A stretch of 64,000 nucleotides of DNA, taken from the NCBI RefSeq assembly GCF_000337795.1, contig NZ_AOLP01000018.1:62001-126000 (forward strand). Direction: 5' to 3'. Below are positions 43,718 through 52,195 of this stretch, in pieces. The first letter of the stretch is position 1, and each line of letters starts with the position of its first letter. The notes under the pieces were generated by a model. The model worked only from the letters and a program-made list of their open reading frames with translations, was not told the origin of the DNA and ran no database searches. The translations under genes were made by a program, and so were the position numbers. Origin of the DNA: Haloferax denitrificans ATCC 35960 (GTDB lineage Archaea > Halobacteriota > Halobacteria > Halobacteriales > Haloferacaceae).

Positions 43718-45322
43718 ATGCCGACGACCCACCTCCCCGTTCTCGGATTCGACGTGCAGCGGGTCGTCACCCCGCTCGAAGCCGCCGACGTCGACGCCGA
43801 CTGGGTTCGTCTGGTCCGCGACGAGGCCGACCCCGAGCAGGGTCGCGACCCGGACGACTGTACGCCCGGCGCGCCGCGCGCGAGCGCCCACGCCGCGAAA
43901 GCCGTCTCCGAACGGCTCGCGGGACGGGGGACGCTCAGCGAAGCGCGGCTCCCCTTCACCGCCTCCTTCGAAGAACTGTACGCCGCGACGGCCGACCTGC
44001 TCCGCGAGGCCGCCGCGGACGGCGACGTGCAGGTGAACCTCGCCGGCGCGCCCCCGCAGGTCGCCGCCGCCTTCTACGCCGCGCGAACCGCCCTCGTCGA
44101 CGGCGGCGACCTCGACCGCGGGACCGTCTCGCTCCTGACGGTTCCCGCGACCGGCCGCCCCGACCTCGCGGCCATCGACGACCTCCGGACGCTCGTCGCC
44201 GACGTCGAGGCCGCGTCCGACGCGTTCGCCGAGTTCCGGCGCGTCGCCGACGGCCCCGCGGCCGCGGCCGTCGCTCAGCCACTCCGTATCGCGCTTTCGG
44301 ACCTGCGCGACGCGCTCGCCGAGGCCAGCGGCGAGTCACGCCCGTCACGTCCGAACTCTCGCGTCCGTCGCCCCGCGGGCGCTCGCGGGGCGCGCTCCGG
44401 CGGTGACTCGCCGCTGGGCGCGATGAGTTCCTACGTCGGCCGCGCCCGCGAACAGCTGGCCGACCTCGTCGAGTCCGAGGCCCCCCGCCCGGACCCAGAA
44501 GACACGCGCGACCCGAACGCGGTCCTCGACGCGCTCGACGGGTGGCTCGACGCCGAGAGCCGCCTGCTCGCGTCGGTCGAAGACGACCCCCACGAACTGG
44601 TCGCGCGCTTCCGAACGAGCTGTGAGGCGCGCTTCGGGAAGTTCGAAGACCGGGCGACCATCGAGCTGTTCGAGTCGCTCGACCGCTTCGAGGCGCACCT
44701 CGACGCCTATCTGGACACCCGGTCGCAACTCTCGACCGCCGCCGGCCCGGTCGCCGAGCGGACGGCCGACCTCTCCGAGCGGGCCACGGCGGCCGCGACG
44801 ACCCTCTCCGAACTCGACGACTCCGGCCCGGCGACCGGCGAGTCGGCCCTCGAACTCGACGCCCACGCGCTCTCGCCGCTGGGCGACCTCGAAGCGGCGG
44901 TGCTGTCCGTCCTCGCAACGGGGCCGCCGCGCTCCCGCCCGCGGACTCGCCGCGCGGTCGCCGCCGAACTCCGCGAGCGCGCCGAGCACCACGGTATCGT
45001 CGCCGGCGCGCGCGACGAGGAGACGTGGTCGGCGTTCGATTCGTTCTGCGTGGGCGTCGCTCGCGATAGCGTGGCGGGTGACCGCTTCGAAAAGCGGCTC
45101 TCGAACGCGCTCGCCCCGCGGCTCGACGTGGCCGTCGAGGGACTCGCCGCGAACGGCTTTGTCACGGCACGCGAGCGCGAGCGCGGCCGCGACGCGCTCG
45201 AACCGACGGACGCGGGCCGGCTGTGGGCGTCGACGACCGACTGGGAGTCGTTCCGCGAGACCGTCGTCGACGACCTGCTCCGCGACTGCGTCGAACGCGA
45301 CGAGGGCGTCGCCGACGCGTAG
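43718..45322 (+). CDS. Putative CARF-like (DUF6293-type) sensor with C-terminal wHTH
   Basis: 534 residues from the ATG at 43718. Residues 1-145 look like the Rossmann-type N-terminal domain of the HFX_2341/DUF6293 family: THLPVLGFDVQRVVTPLEAADVDADWVRLVRDEA, later GDVQVNLAGAPPQVAAAFYAARTAL with the glycine/alanine-rich loop after the fourth strand. A long helical middle (150-370) follows. The C-terminus (about 380-500) is a winged helix with LGDLEAAVLSVL...RLDVAVEGLAANGFVTARE. By analogy it would sense a nucleotide ligand and bind DNA. No cas gene is near. Homology by eye only. Confidence 0.6.
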   Translation: MPTTHLPVLGFDVQRVVTPLEAADVDADWVRLVRDEADPEQGRDPDDCTPGAPRASAHAAKAVSERLAGRGTLSEARLPFTASFEELYAATADLLREAAADGDVQVNLAGAPPQVAAAFYAARTALVDGGDLDRGTVSLLTVPATGRPDLAAIDDLRTLVADVEAASDAFAEFRRVADGPAAAAVAQPLRIALSDLRDALAEASGESRPSRPNSRVRRPAGARGARSGGDSPLGAMSSYVGRAREQLADLVESEAPRPDPEDTRDPNAVLDALDGWLDAESRLLASVEDDPHELVARFRTSCEARFGKFEDRATIELFESLDRFEAHLDAYLDTRSQLSTAAGPVAERTADLSERATAAATTLSELDDSGPATGESALELDAHALSPLGDLEAAVLSVLATGPPRSRPRTRRAVAAELRERAEHHGIVAGARDEETWSAFDSFCVGVARDSVAGDRFEKRLSNALAPRLDVAVEGLAANGFVTARERERGRDALEPTDAGRLWASTTDWESFRETVVDDLLRDCVERDEGVADA

Positions 45323-45340
45323 CGCAGAACAGCGCGACCG

Positions 45341-45360
45341 AACTGAACTGAACTGAACTG
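45341..45360. repeat. Pentanucleotide tandem repeat (AACTG)4
   Basis: Four perfect AACTG units between convergent genes, followed by AATTC. No coding role; possible slippage site or weak terminator region. Confidence 0.85.
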
Positions 45361-45365
45361 AATTC

Positions 45366-45815
45366 TCAGACCGCGTCTTCGACGAACGCGACGGCGGCCT
45401 CCGGCGAGTCGCACGGCTCGAACCCGTCCAGCGAGCCGACCTGTTGGGTTCTGATTCCGGCCGTCGGGCGGTCGAAGACGCTGGCGTAGCCGATTTCGGA
45501 GAGCGTCCCGCCGCCGCCGTCGACGGCGATGACGGCGTCGCCGTTCATCGCGACGAGCGCGTTTCTCGCGTGGCCGAGGCCGGTCGCGACGGCCACGTCG
45601 ACGTAGGGGTTCGCCTCGTCTCGGTCCTCGCCCGGCAGGACGCCGATGGTCGTGCCGCCGGCGTCCTTCGCGCCGCGACAGGCCGCCTCCATGACGCCGC
45701 CGAGGCCGCCGCAGACGACCGTGTGGCCGCGCTGGGCGAGCAGGCGACCCAGGTCTTCCGCGATGGTCTCGACCGGGGCGGGGACGGTGCTCCCGCCGAC
45801 GACGCTCACGCGCAC
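45366..45815 (-). CDS. LOG-like Rossmann protein (TIGR00725 family)
   Basis: 149 residues from a GTG at 45815. The pattern VSVVGGSTVPAPVETIAEDLGRLLAQRGHTVVCGGLGGVMEAACRGAKDAGGTTIGVLPG matches the TIGR00725/LOG superfamily, with the GGLGGVMEA phosphate loop and VDGGGGTLSEI near the end (PGGxGTxxE-like). LOG proteins release cytokinin bases from nucleotides, and related ones act on other nucleotides; the native substrate here is not known. Confidence 0.87.
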   Translation of the reverse strand: MRVSVVGGSTVPAPVETIAEDLGRLLAQRGHTVVCGGLGGVMEAACRGAKDAGGTTIGVLPGEDRDEANPYVDVAVATGLGHARNALVAMNGDAVIAVDGGGGTLSEIGYASVFDRPTAGIRTQQVGSLDGFEPCDSPEAAVAFVEDAV

Positions 45816-45842
45816 GGTGGGACCCCTCTTCGGCGTTCGTGG

Positions 45843-45884
45843 GTGTCGGTGTCGGTGTCAGTGTCGGTGTCGCTGTCGGTGCCG
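45843..45884. repeat. Hexanucleotide tandem repeat (GTGTCG)n
   Basis: Seven units: four exact GTGTCG, one GTGTCA, one CTGTCG and one GTGCCG, in the upstream region of the LOG-like gene. The reading frame through it would give an SV/DT dipeptide repeat but shows no gene context. Confidence 0.8.
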
Positions 45885-46005
45885 ACTCGGCGTTCGTCGG
45901 TACCGCGGCTAACGTCCGTCCTCATGTGATATCGGACCGCGTCGAAGAAGATAAGTGCGGGGCCGCGTCGCCCGACCGGAGTCGGACTGGTGTCGCTCGG
46001 TCGCG

Positions 46006-46128
46006 TCAGAACCCGTCCGTTCGCCGCGAGTCGTCGTCCAGCGGGGAGACCGCTTCCCACGCACCGCACGCGCGCATCGTCCGAGCCATCGAAGAGAAGT
46101 TCGCCGTTTGCTTGTGAGTTCCTGACAT
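46006..46128 (-). CDS. Candidate 40-aa micro-protein with a leaderless promoter
   Basis: ATG at 46126-46128 to TGA at 46006-46008, product MSGTHKQTANFSSMARTMRA then a polar, Asp/Arg-rich end. The codon style is only moderately halophilic. The main support is a TATA-like ATTAAATAT about 30 bases upstream of the ATG. The rest of 45816-46394 holds the hexamer repeat, a low-GC stretch (46110-46260) and no other gene. Confidence 0.4.
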   Translation of the reverse strand: MSGTHKQTANFSSMARTMRACGAWEAVSPLDDDSRRTDGF

Positions 46129-46153
46129 GGTAGCTAATAGCACGAGTTTGTAC

Positions 46154-46162
46154 ATTAAATAT
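46154..46162 (-). promoter_or_regulatory. TATA-like element upstream of the 40-aa frame
   Basis: ATTAAATAT on the plus strand (ATATTTAAT on the minus strand), centred about 30 bases from the candidate minus-strand start. Confidence 0.45.
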
Positions 46163-46394
46163 CTTGCCGGGGTACGACCTTATACACCACATATGTCCTC
46201 AAACTATTTCGAACCTTGGCCGATTCTATCGCAAATCTCCCGATATTGTTGTCTATTTTGCGTTCGATCCCGTCCGTTCGGTGGGAGTACGGCACGGAGA
46301 GCGGGAGGGCGTGAGGGCGCGAGTGCGGAACCGCCCGCGGCGAGTCGAACTGGAGAGCGCAACGCTTAGTCCCCCCGCGTGAGGACACGTCTCT

Positions 46395-47228
46395 ATGACA
46401 GTCAGCGACTGGAGCGACTGGCTCCCGCGCGCGGTCGAGGCGGCCGACCCCGAGACGGTGGCCATCTGGTATCTGGGATGCAACGGGTTCGTCATCAAGG
46501 GTAGCGAGGGGACGACGGTGTTCGTCGACCCGTACGTCGGCATCGGCGACCCGCCGCGGACGGTCCGCATGATTCCCGTCCCGTTCGACCCCGAGGACGT
46601 GACCGAGGCGGACGCGATTCTCGCCACGCACGAGCACACCGACCACGTCCACGGCCCGAGTCAGGCACCCATCCTCGAAAACACGGGCGCGACGTTCGTC
46701 GCCCCCGACGACTCGCTTTCGGTCGCCTACGACGACGAGGCGTGGTTCGACGACTACGACCTCTCTGACGACCAGTTCGAGGAGGTCACGGAGGGCGACA
46801 GCGTCGACATCGGCGAGTTCACGGTCCACGTCGAACCCGCCTACGACCCCGATGCGAGCCATCCGGTCGCCTACGTCTTCGAACACGAGTCGGGCACGTT
46901 CATCCACGGCGGCGACACCAAGCCCGCCGAGCAGTTCGCCGACGTCGGCGACCGCTACGACCTCGACCTCGGCATCCTCGCGTTCGGGACCATCGGCAAC
47001 ATCCCCGACAAGGAGACCGGCGAGCCGGTCCGCACGAAGTGGTACAACGACGAGAACCAGATTATCGAGGCCGCGAGCGACCTCGACCTCGACCGCCTCG
47101 TCCCGACCCACTGGGACATGTGGAAGGGAATGACCTCGGACCCGAAGGTACTGCACCACCACGCCAAGAGCTTCGAGGCCCCGCGCTCGCTCGAACTCGT
47201 CGAAATCGGCGACCGCGTCGACCTCTGA
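46395..47228 (+). CDS. MBL-fold metallo-hydrolase (UlaG-like)
   Basis: 277 residues. The metallo-beta-lactamase core has ILATHEHTDHVHG (HxHxDH), IHGGDTKP (the bridging Asp) and a C-terminal His in LVPTHWDMWKG. GCNGFVIKGSEGTTVFVDPYVG resembles UlaG/lactonase-type members and RNA-metabolism MBLs less. Likely a two-metal hydrolase of a phosphorylated or lactone substrate. Single gene, cytosolic. Confidence 0.88.
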   Translation: MTVSDWSDWLPRAVEAADPETVAIWYLGCNGFVIKGSEGTTVFVDPYVGIGDPPRTVRMIPVPFDPEDVTEADAILATHEHTDHVHGPSQAPILENTGATFVAPDDSLSVAYDDEAWFDDYDLSDDQFEEVTEGDSVDIGEFTVHVEPAYDPDASHPVAYVFEHESGTFIHGGDTKPAEQFADVGDRYDLDLGILAFGTIGNIPDKETGEPVRTKWYNDENQIIEAASDLDLDRLVPTHWDMWKGMTSDPKVLHHHAKSFEAPRSLELVEIGDRVDL

Positions 47229-47351
47229 GGTCGCTCCCGAGCTGTTTTTCGCGGGGCGGCCGTTCCGTGCCGGCCGTCTCCGCCCGACAGCCGCCGCATC
47301 GAAACCGTCGAATCGAGAGACGGCGGCGAGGCGACTTCGCGGCCCCGGTTG

Positions 47352-47360
47352 TTTTATAAT
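47352..47360 (+). promoter_or_regulatory. TATA element of the coiled-coil protein gene
   Basis: TTTTATAAT centred 27 bases upstream of the ATG at 47383, which selects this start over an in-frame ATG at 47359 inside the TATA region. Confidence 0.65.
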
Positions 47361-47382
47361 GGATGTCGGGAAAGTGGCGGCC

Positions 47383-49392
47383 ATGAGCCGCGAGTCCGAA
47401 GGGGTTACATCGGTTTCCGACGGCGAGGTCACGGTCGAAAAGACCTTCGCCGCCGACGAGTTTCCCGTTCCCGCCATCAAGTTCGTCATCAGTTCGACGC
47501 GAGACGAGGCGACCCGAATCCGGGTCATCGACCGCATCCCGGAGTCGTTCCCGATGGAGAGCGTCGGGTTCCACCCCGACTTCGAGAGCGACAACTGGAC
47601 GGCCTACAAGGACCACCGCGTCGAGTACGAGCGGACGCTCGACCCCGGCGAGGAGCTCGTGACGGTCTACGGCATCCGCATCACCGACGGCCACGACCAG
47701 ACGGACTTCCTCGAAGAGCCGACGCTCGAACGCATCCCGGTCGACGGCGGCATCGACCCCGACGACATCGACGACATCCTCGGCGAAGACCGCAGTCAAA
47801 TCGTCCGGGACGTGCTCGCGGGCAACCGCGACCCGCCCCGCGACGAGTCGTCCGCCGCCGACGCGGGCGGGGAGGACGAAGGGGAAGTCGTCCTCGACGC
47901 GCCCGCGGACGCCGATTCTGAGCCCGAAGCCACCGTCGCCGCCGAGACGGACGCGACCGCCGACGCGGGAGCTCTCGGCGACGAGCCGAGCGACGGCGAC
48001 CTCGCGGCCGCCTTCAGTGGCGGAGACGACGAGGACGGAGAATCCGACGCGACGCCCGACGACGGCGACGAGTCGGTCCCCGCGGCCTCCCCCAACGCCG
48101 ACGTGCTCGGCGACGACGGGGAGGCCGACGACGACCCCGCCGAACCGACCGGCCCGCGCGCGGTCGCCACCGACACCGCGCCGGCCGTGACCGCGCACCT
48201 CGAAGAGCCTGATGTCGATACCGAGGTCGAGGCTGAAGCCGCCGAAGACGCCGATATCGAAGCCGAAGCCGAGCCGTCGGCCGGCGAACCGAGCGTGGAC
48301 GACGACGCGACCCCGGCCGGAAGCGCGCCCGAACCTGACGCGGGCGGCCTCGTCGGCGCGCTCGCCGCCGAGATTCGGTCGGGCGCGGCCGACGAGGAGG
48401 ACATCGAAGTCCTCCGCGAGGCGGTCGACGCCGAGACGCGCCGGAGCACCGACGTTCGCATCCGCCGCCTCCAGTCGCAGATGGAGGACCTCGCGGCGTA
48501 CTCCGACGCGCTCGCGGAGTTCGTCGACGAGGAGGGGACCGGGAGCGAACTCGTCTCCGAGTTCCGCGACGAGATGACCGCGTTCCGCGATGACCTCGAC
48601 GCCCTCGACTCGATGGTCGACGGCGCGGTCGAGTCGGTCGACGACGCGACCTCCCGGCTCGACGCGGCCGAAGAGACCATCGCCACGGTCGACGACCGGT
48701 CCGACCGCGTCGCCACGCGGGTCGCCGACGCCGAGAGCCGCCTCGACGACCACGACGGCCGGCTCGAAGGCCTCGCGTCCGACCTCGAAACCGCGGACGA
48801 CACGCTCGACGACTACCACGGCTGGCTCGAATCCCACAACGAGCAGTTCGAGACGGTCGAGGGCCGTCTCGACGACCACGACGGTCGGTTCGACGACCAC
48901 GACGAGCGGCTCGAAACCGCCTCGCGCAACATCGACGCCGGCTCCGCCCGCCTCGACAGCGTCGAGGAGACGCTCGCCAAGCGCGAGGAGGAACTCGTGA
49001 CGGTCCGCGAGCGCCTCGACGACATCGCCGGTCGGCTGGACGAGACCGCCGACCGGCTCGAAGGAGCCGAAACCGACGCCGCCGAAGCGACCGAGCAGGC
49101 CTCGACGCTCCACGCCGAAGTCGGCGACATCCGCGAGGACATCGCCGAACTCGACGGGGATATCGTGGAGACGCGCGAGTCCCTCGACGACCGCCTCGCG
49201 GACGTTCAGTCGCGGGTCGAAGACGCCGCGGCCGACGAGGAAATCGACGCCCTGCGCGACGACATCCAGGAGCTGAACGACACCGTGGCCGAACTCGAAA
49301 CCTTCCGCGAGCGCCTCGCGGGAGCGTTCGGCACCGGAATGGGCGGCGGCCCGGCCGCCGGCGGCGACGGCGGCGACGGCGACGCGGAGTAG
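47383..49392 (+). CDS. Long acidic coiled-coil protein with N-terminal beta-type domain
   Basis: 669 residues in three parts. Residues 1-110 look like a folded beta domain (VTVEKTFAADEFPVPAIKFVISSTR, ESFPMESVGFHPDF, VEYERTLDPGEELVTVYGIRI). Residues 115-330 are an Asp/Glu/Ala-rich disordered linker. Residues 335-650 are a long coiled coil with recurring RLDDHDGR(L/F)-type units, ending in a Gly-rich tail. No membrane segment. It looks structural or adaptor-like. Not recognised by name; the HisG-like gene follows by 72 bp. Confidence 0.75.
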   Translation: MSRESEGVTSVSDGEVTVEKTFAADEFPVPAIKFVISSTRDEATRIRVIDRIPESFPMESVGFHPDFESDNWTAYKDHRVEYERTLDPGEELVTVYGIRITDGHDQTDFLEEPTLERIPVDGGIDPDDIDDILGEDRSQIVRDVLAGNRDPPRDESSAADAGGEDEGEVVLDAPADADSEPEATVAAETDATADAGALGDEPSDGDLAAAFSGGDDEDGESDATPDDGDESVPAASPNADVLGDDGEADDDPAEPTGPRAVATDTAPAVTAHLEEPDVDTEVEAEAAEDADIEAEAEPSAGEPSVDDDATPAGSAPEPDAGGLVGALAAEIRSGAADEEDIEVLREAVDAETRRSTDVRIRRLQSQMEDLAAYSDALAEFVDEEGTGSELVSEFRDEMTAFRDDLDALDSMVDGAVESVDDATSRLDAAEETIATVDDRSDRVATRVADAESRLDDHDGRLEGLASDLETADDTLDDYHGWLESHNEQFETVEGRLDDHDGRFDDHDERLETASRNIDAGSARLDSVEETLAKREEELVTVRERLDDIAGRLDETADRLEGAETDAAEATEQASTLHAEVGDIREDIAELDGDIVETRESLDDRLADVQSRVEDAAADEEIDALRDDIQELNDTVAELETFRERLAGAFGTGMGGGPAAGGDGGDGDAE

Positions 49393-49464
49393 CCCGACCG
49401 CCCGCGTTCCCGAGAGACGTTTTCCCGAAGCGCAACCTGTTTAGCGGGCCGTCCCGACGTTCCG

Positions 49465-50364
49465 ATGATGACAGAGACGGTGCGCGTCGCTGTTCCGCGA
49501 AAGGGACGCCCCCTCGAAGCGGTGCTCGAACGGTTCGCCACGACCGAGAGCATCGCCGAGGTGGCGGACGAAATCACCTCGACACTCCGATACGAGAAGT
49601 CGGTCACGAAGGGCCATACCCAGCCGGAACATGACGTGTACGAGCGACTCGCGGACTACAGCGACCTCTCGGACCCGGCCGCGCCGGAGTACACGCTCCT
49701 GCGCGACGACCGAGACGGCATGCCGCGGCGCATCGTCTTCGACAGTGTCGTCCTCGAAATCGACGGGGTGGACATCCACCTCGTCGGGCGCGAGGAACCG
49801 TTCCGCGCGCTCCGGACCCACGAGTTCGGCCTCGGCTTCGACAGCGCCGACCTCGTGCTCGAAGAGGTCGTGAAGCTCCGCCCCGAGGGGCTCGGGAGCA
49901 TCGAGGACGTGAACGCCCGCATCGACCCGATGGACACCGACGTTCGGGTCGTCTCCGGCCTCGGCGACACGGTCTATCACACGCTCATGGCCGACCCCGA
50001 ACTCCTCCCGCCGGGCTCCGAACTCGACCGGGACTTCGTCGCGGACTACGCGGGCGACCTGTGCATCTCGCCGCGCTACGAGCGTCTCGTGGAGGCGGTC
50101 CTCGGCACGCGGTGTCTCGACGACGTGACGTTCGCGTACCCGGACGACGCGCCCGAAGAGGAGGCCGCAATCGCGGAGACCGGACTCGGCGTCTACCTCA
50201 CGATGACCGGGTCGACCGCGCGCGAACACGGCCTCGTCCTCGGCGAACACCTGTTCCCGAGCGAGACGGTCCTGATGGAGAACGTCGCGGAGGCGACGCC
50301 GGCCGCGGAGACGGTCAAACGGGCCATCGCGTCGCCCGAGTTGGAGACCGAACTGAAGGTCTAA
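49465..50364 (+). CDS. HisG-like (ATP phosphoribosyltransferase-related) protein
   Basis: 299 residues. VRVAVPRKGRPLEAVLERFA resembles the HisG N-terminus, GLGFDSADLVLEEVVKL its middle (GITGxDLV-like), and GVYLTMTGSTAREHGLVLGEHLFPSETVLMEN the phosphate-binding and following region (TGxTLRxNGL). It is thus a periplasmic-binding-type fold paralogue; no other histidine gene is adjacent. The canonical HisG C-terminal PII-like regulatory domain is not evident. Substrate unknown. A tandem ATG pair marks the start (49465 or 49468). Confidence 0.68.
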   Translation: MMTETVRVAVPRKGRPLEAVLERFATTESIAEVADEITSTLRYEKSVTKGHTQPEHDVYERLADYSDLSDPAAPEYTLLRDDRDGMPRRIVFDSVVLEIDGVDIHLVGREEPFRALRTHEFGLGFDSADLVLEEVVKLRPEGLGSIEDVNARIDPMDTDVRVVSGLGDTVYHTLMADPELLPPGSELDRDFVADYAGDLCISPRYERLVEAVLGTRCLDDVTFAYPDDAPEEEAAIAETGLGVYLTMTGSTAREHGLVLGEHLFPSETVLMENVAEATPAAETVKRAIASPELETELKV

Positions 50365-50379
50365 CCGCTGGCCGACGCC

Positions 50380-51339
50380 CTACGTCGACGACTCGTTTTT
50401 CGGTTCCGCGTCGCCACAGAACATCAGCGTCGAGAGCGTCCGCGACTCGAAGCCGCCGTCGTCGGTGAGCGAGACGGTCGTGCTCGACGCGTTGCAGTCG
50501 AACTGCGACTGCTCGACGGTGACCGTCTCGGTCGCCTCCTCGCCCGACTCGCTCCGCCGAGCGACGCGAAGCGTGACCTCGCGGGCCTCGGTCAACGACG
50601 CCCCGACGCGCGCGCCGGGTTCGAGGCGGTACGTGCCGCCGAAGGCCACCGCGCCCGCGGGCGTCTCGTAGGCGAACTCGACGACTTCGGCCGCGTCGGT
50701 CGGATTCGAGACGGCGAGGCCGTGGGGCTTCGTGGCCTCGGTCGGGAGCGACCCGTCGCCGAGCGCGACCGTGACCGCGTCGTCGGCCGCGACCACGCGG
50801 GGTCCGCAGGCCATCCGCGTCGACCCGCCGGAGACCGAGACACCGCCGTCGCCGGGTGAGAACGCGGTCCACGAGCGGTTACAGTCGAAGTCGTCGGGCC
50901 CGACCGAGTCGGTCGCCGCGGCGTCCGAGTCGATGTCGGTGACCGTCACGTCGTAGTCCGCGGGGACGCGAAGCGAGACGGTCATCGTCGCGTCGCGGGC
51001 GAGTTCGTAGGTCTCTACGTGCCCCGCCCCGAGCGGGCGCGAGACGTCGATGCGGGCGGTCCACGGCTCGTCGCCCGGATTTTCGAGGCGGACGTGGTGG
51101 GGTTTCAGCTCCCCGTCGTCGCTGGCGGGTCCGTCGCCGACGACGGTCGTGAGGCGCTCGCCGGTCGCGACCGAGACGGCTTCGACCGGTTCGGGCGTCG
51201 GCGTCGGGCCGGGGGTCGATTCGGTCGTCGAGTTTCCGTCGTCAGAGCCGTCGGAGCCGTCGCCGGCACTCGCGGTACAGCCAGTCAGCGCCGCCGCGAG
51301 GCCGGTTCCGGCCGCGGCGAGGAGGGTTCGTCGTTGCAC
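50380..51339 (-). CDS. Secreted Tat-type lipoprotein, two similar beta domains
   Basis: 319 residues. MQRRTLLAAAGTGLAAALTGC has a twin-arginine-like start and a lipobox Cys. A Ser/Thr/Pro-rich linker (about 24-50) leads to two similar parts: each has KPHHVRLENPGDEPW/KPHGLAVSNPTDAAE, a beta stretch and an FDCN motif (DDFDCNRSW, SQFDCNASS), plus single Cys near TRMACG and LMFCG. The paired Cys probably form disulphides outside the cell. Internal duplication is clear; function unknown. Confidence 0.78.
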   Translation of the reverse strand: MQRRTLLAAAGTGLAAALTGCTASAGDGSDGSDDGNSTTESTPGPTPTPEPVEAVSVATGERLTTVVGDGPASDDGELKPHHVRLENPGDEPWTARIDVSRPLGAGHVETYELARDATMTVSLRVPADYDVTVTDIDSDAAATDSVGPDDFDCNRSWTAFSPGDGGVSVSGGSTRMACGPRVVAADDAVTVALGDGSLPTEATKPHGLAVSNPTDAAEVVEFAYETPAGAVAFGGTYRLEPGARVGASLTEAREVTLRVARRSESGEEATETVTVEQSQFDCNASSTTVSLTDDGGFESRTLSTLMFCGDAEPKNESST

Positions 51340-51381
51340 AGCTACCCCAACGCGTCGGGGTTACTTCCTCCTGTGTGTGGC

Positions 51382-52089
51382 TCAAACGCGCCTTTGAGTC
51401 CAGACCGCGCCGAGGCTCACGAGGACGGCGAGGACGACGCCGACGAGGAGGACGAGCGCGCCGGGCCCGGCGAGGAAGGCGGAGACGAACTCCGCGACGC
51501 TCGGTTCGGGGGTCGGCGATGCGGGGGTGGGGGCAGGAGCGGCGTATCGGACCTGCGGCCGTCGCGCGGTCCACAGCGCCTGCACGGCGACGCTTCCGAC
51601 CAGCGTGACGCCGACGCCGGCGACGAGCGTCCGAAGCCCCGACGAGAGCTTCGACTCGGTTCGCTCCGCGCCCGCAAAGAGGACGACGGCGGAGCGGGTC
51701 GGGCCGTAGACGGCCATCTCGCGGCCCTGCGCGGAGACCCACGTCGTCACGGGCTCTATCAACTCAGCGTCGACCAGTCGCTCGACGTGGTAGCCGACGG
51801 TCTGGAGCGTCGTGTCGAGCGCGTCGGCCAGTTCGGAGGCGGGGCGCGGGTCGTCGTAGACGGCGGCGAGGAGCCGCCTCGCGGTGGCCGACGAGAGCGC
51901 CGACAGGACTTCGTCCGCGTCGTCGTCGTCGAGTTCGACGAGAAGCGGCGTCAGGGCTCGGTCTCGAACCGATGCGGCGGCGGGTTTCAACGGGAGCAAC
52001 GAACTCACGGTCTCGGCCGTCGTTCTCGCTCCGCCGGTAAAGAGCTCGGTATGAGTCAAGCGCCCGTTTGAGCCTCCTCTATTGGACAC
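51382..52089 (-). CDS. Membrane-anchored wHTH regulator (ArsR-like)
   Basis: 235 residues; a GTG at 52089 is the longest start, a TTG ten codons on is possible. The winged helix is at about 55-125 (ADEVLSALSSATARRLLAAVYDDPRPASELADALDTTLQTVGYHVERLVDAELIEPV in the gene). Two C-terminal membrane helices follow (about 152-172 and 207-230) with an Ala/Pro-rich loop between. It could link an envelope signal to transcription. It is 42 bp upstream of the lipoprotein gene on the same strand, a possible operon. Confidence 0.8.
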   Translation of the reverse strand: MSNRGGSNGRLTHTELFTGGARTTAETVSSLLPLKPAAASVRDRALTPLLVELDDDDADEVLSALSSATARRLLAAVYDDPRPASELADALDTTLQTVGYHVERLVDAELIEPVTTWVSAQGREMAVYGPTRSAVVLFAGAERTESKLSSGLRTLVAGVGVTLVGSVAVQALWTARRPQVRYAAPAPTPASPTPEPSVAEFVSAFLAGPGALVLLVGVVLAVLVSLGAVWTQRRV

Positions 52090-52195
52090 AACGAACGTCT
52101 GTGTGGATTAGTACATGCTAGCGACACGGCGATGCCCGCTCGCGGGGTAGTACGACCGTGAACCAGATTCGAACGAATCCCGCGGAGGAACGGCC

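Noticed and set aside
45806-46192. 128-codon minus-strand frame containing a DTDTDT repeat
   Set aside because: The repeat arises from the hexamer microsatellite; the frame overlaps the start of the LOG-like gene and has no homologous pattern.
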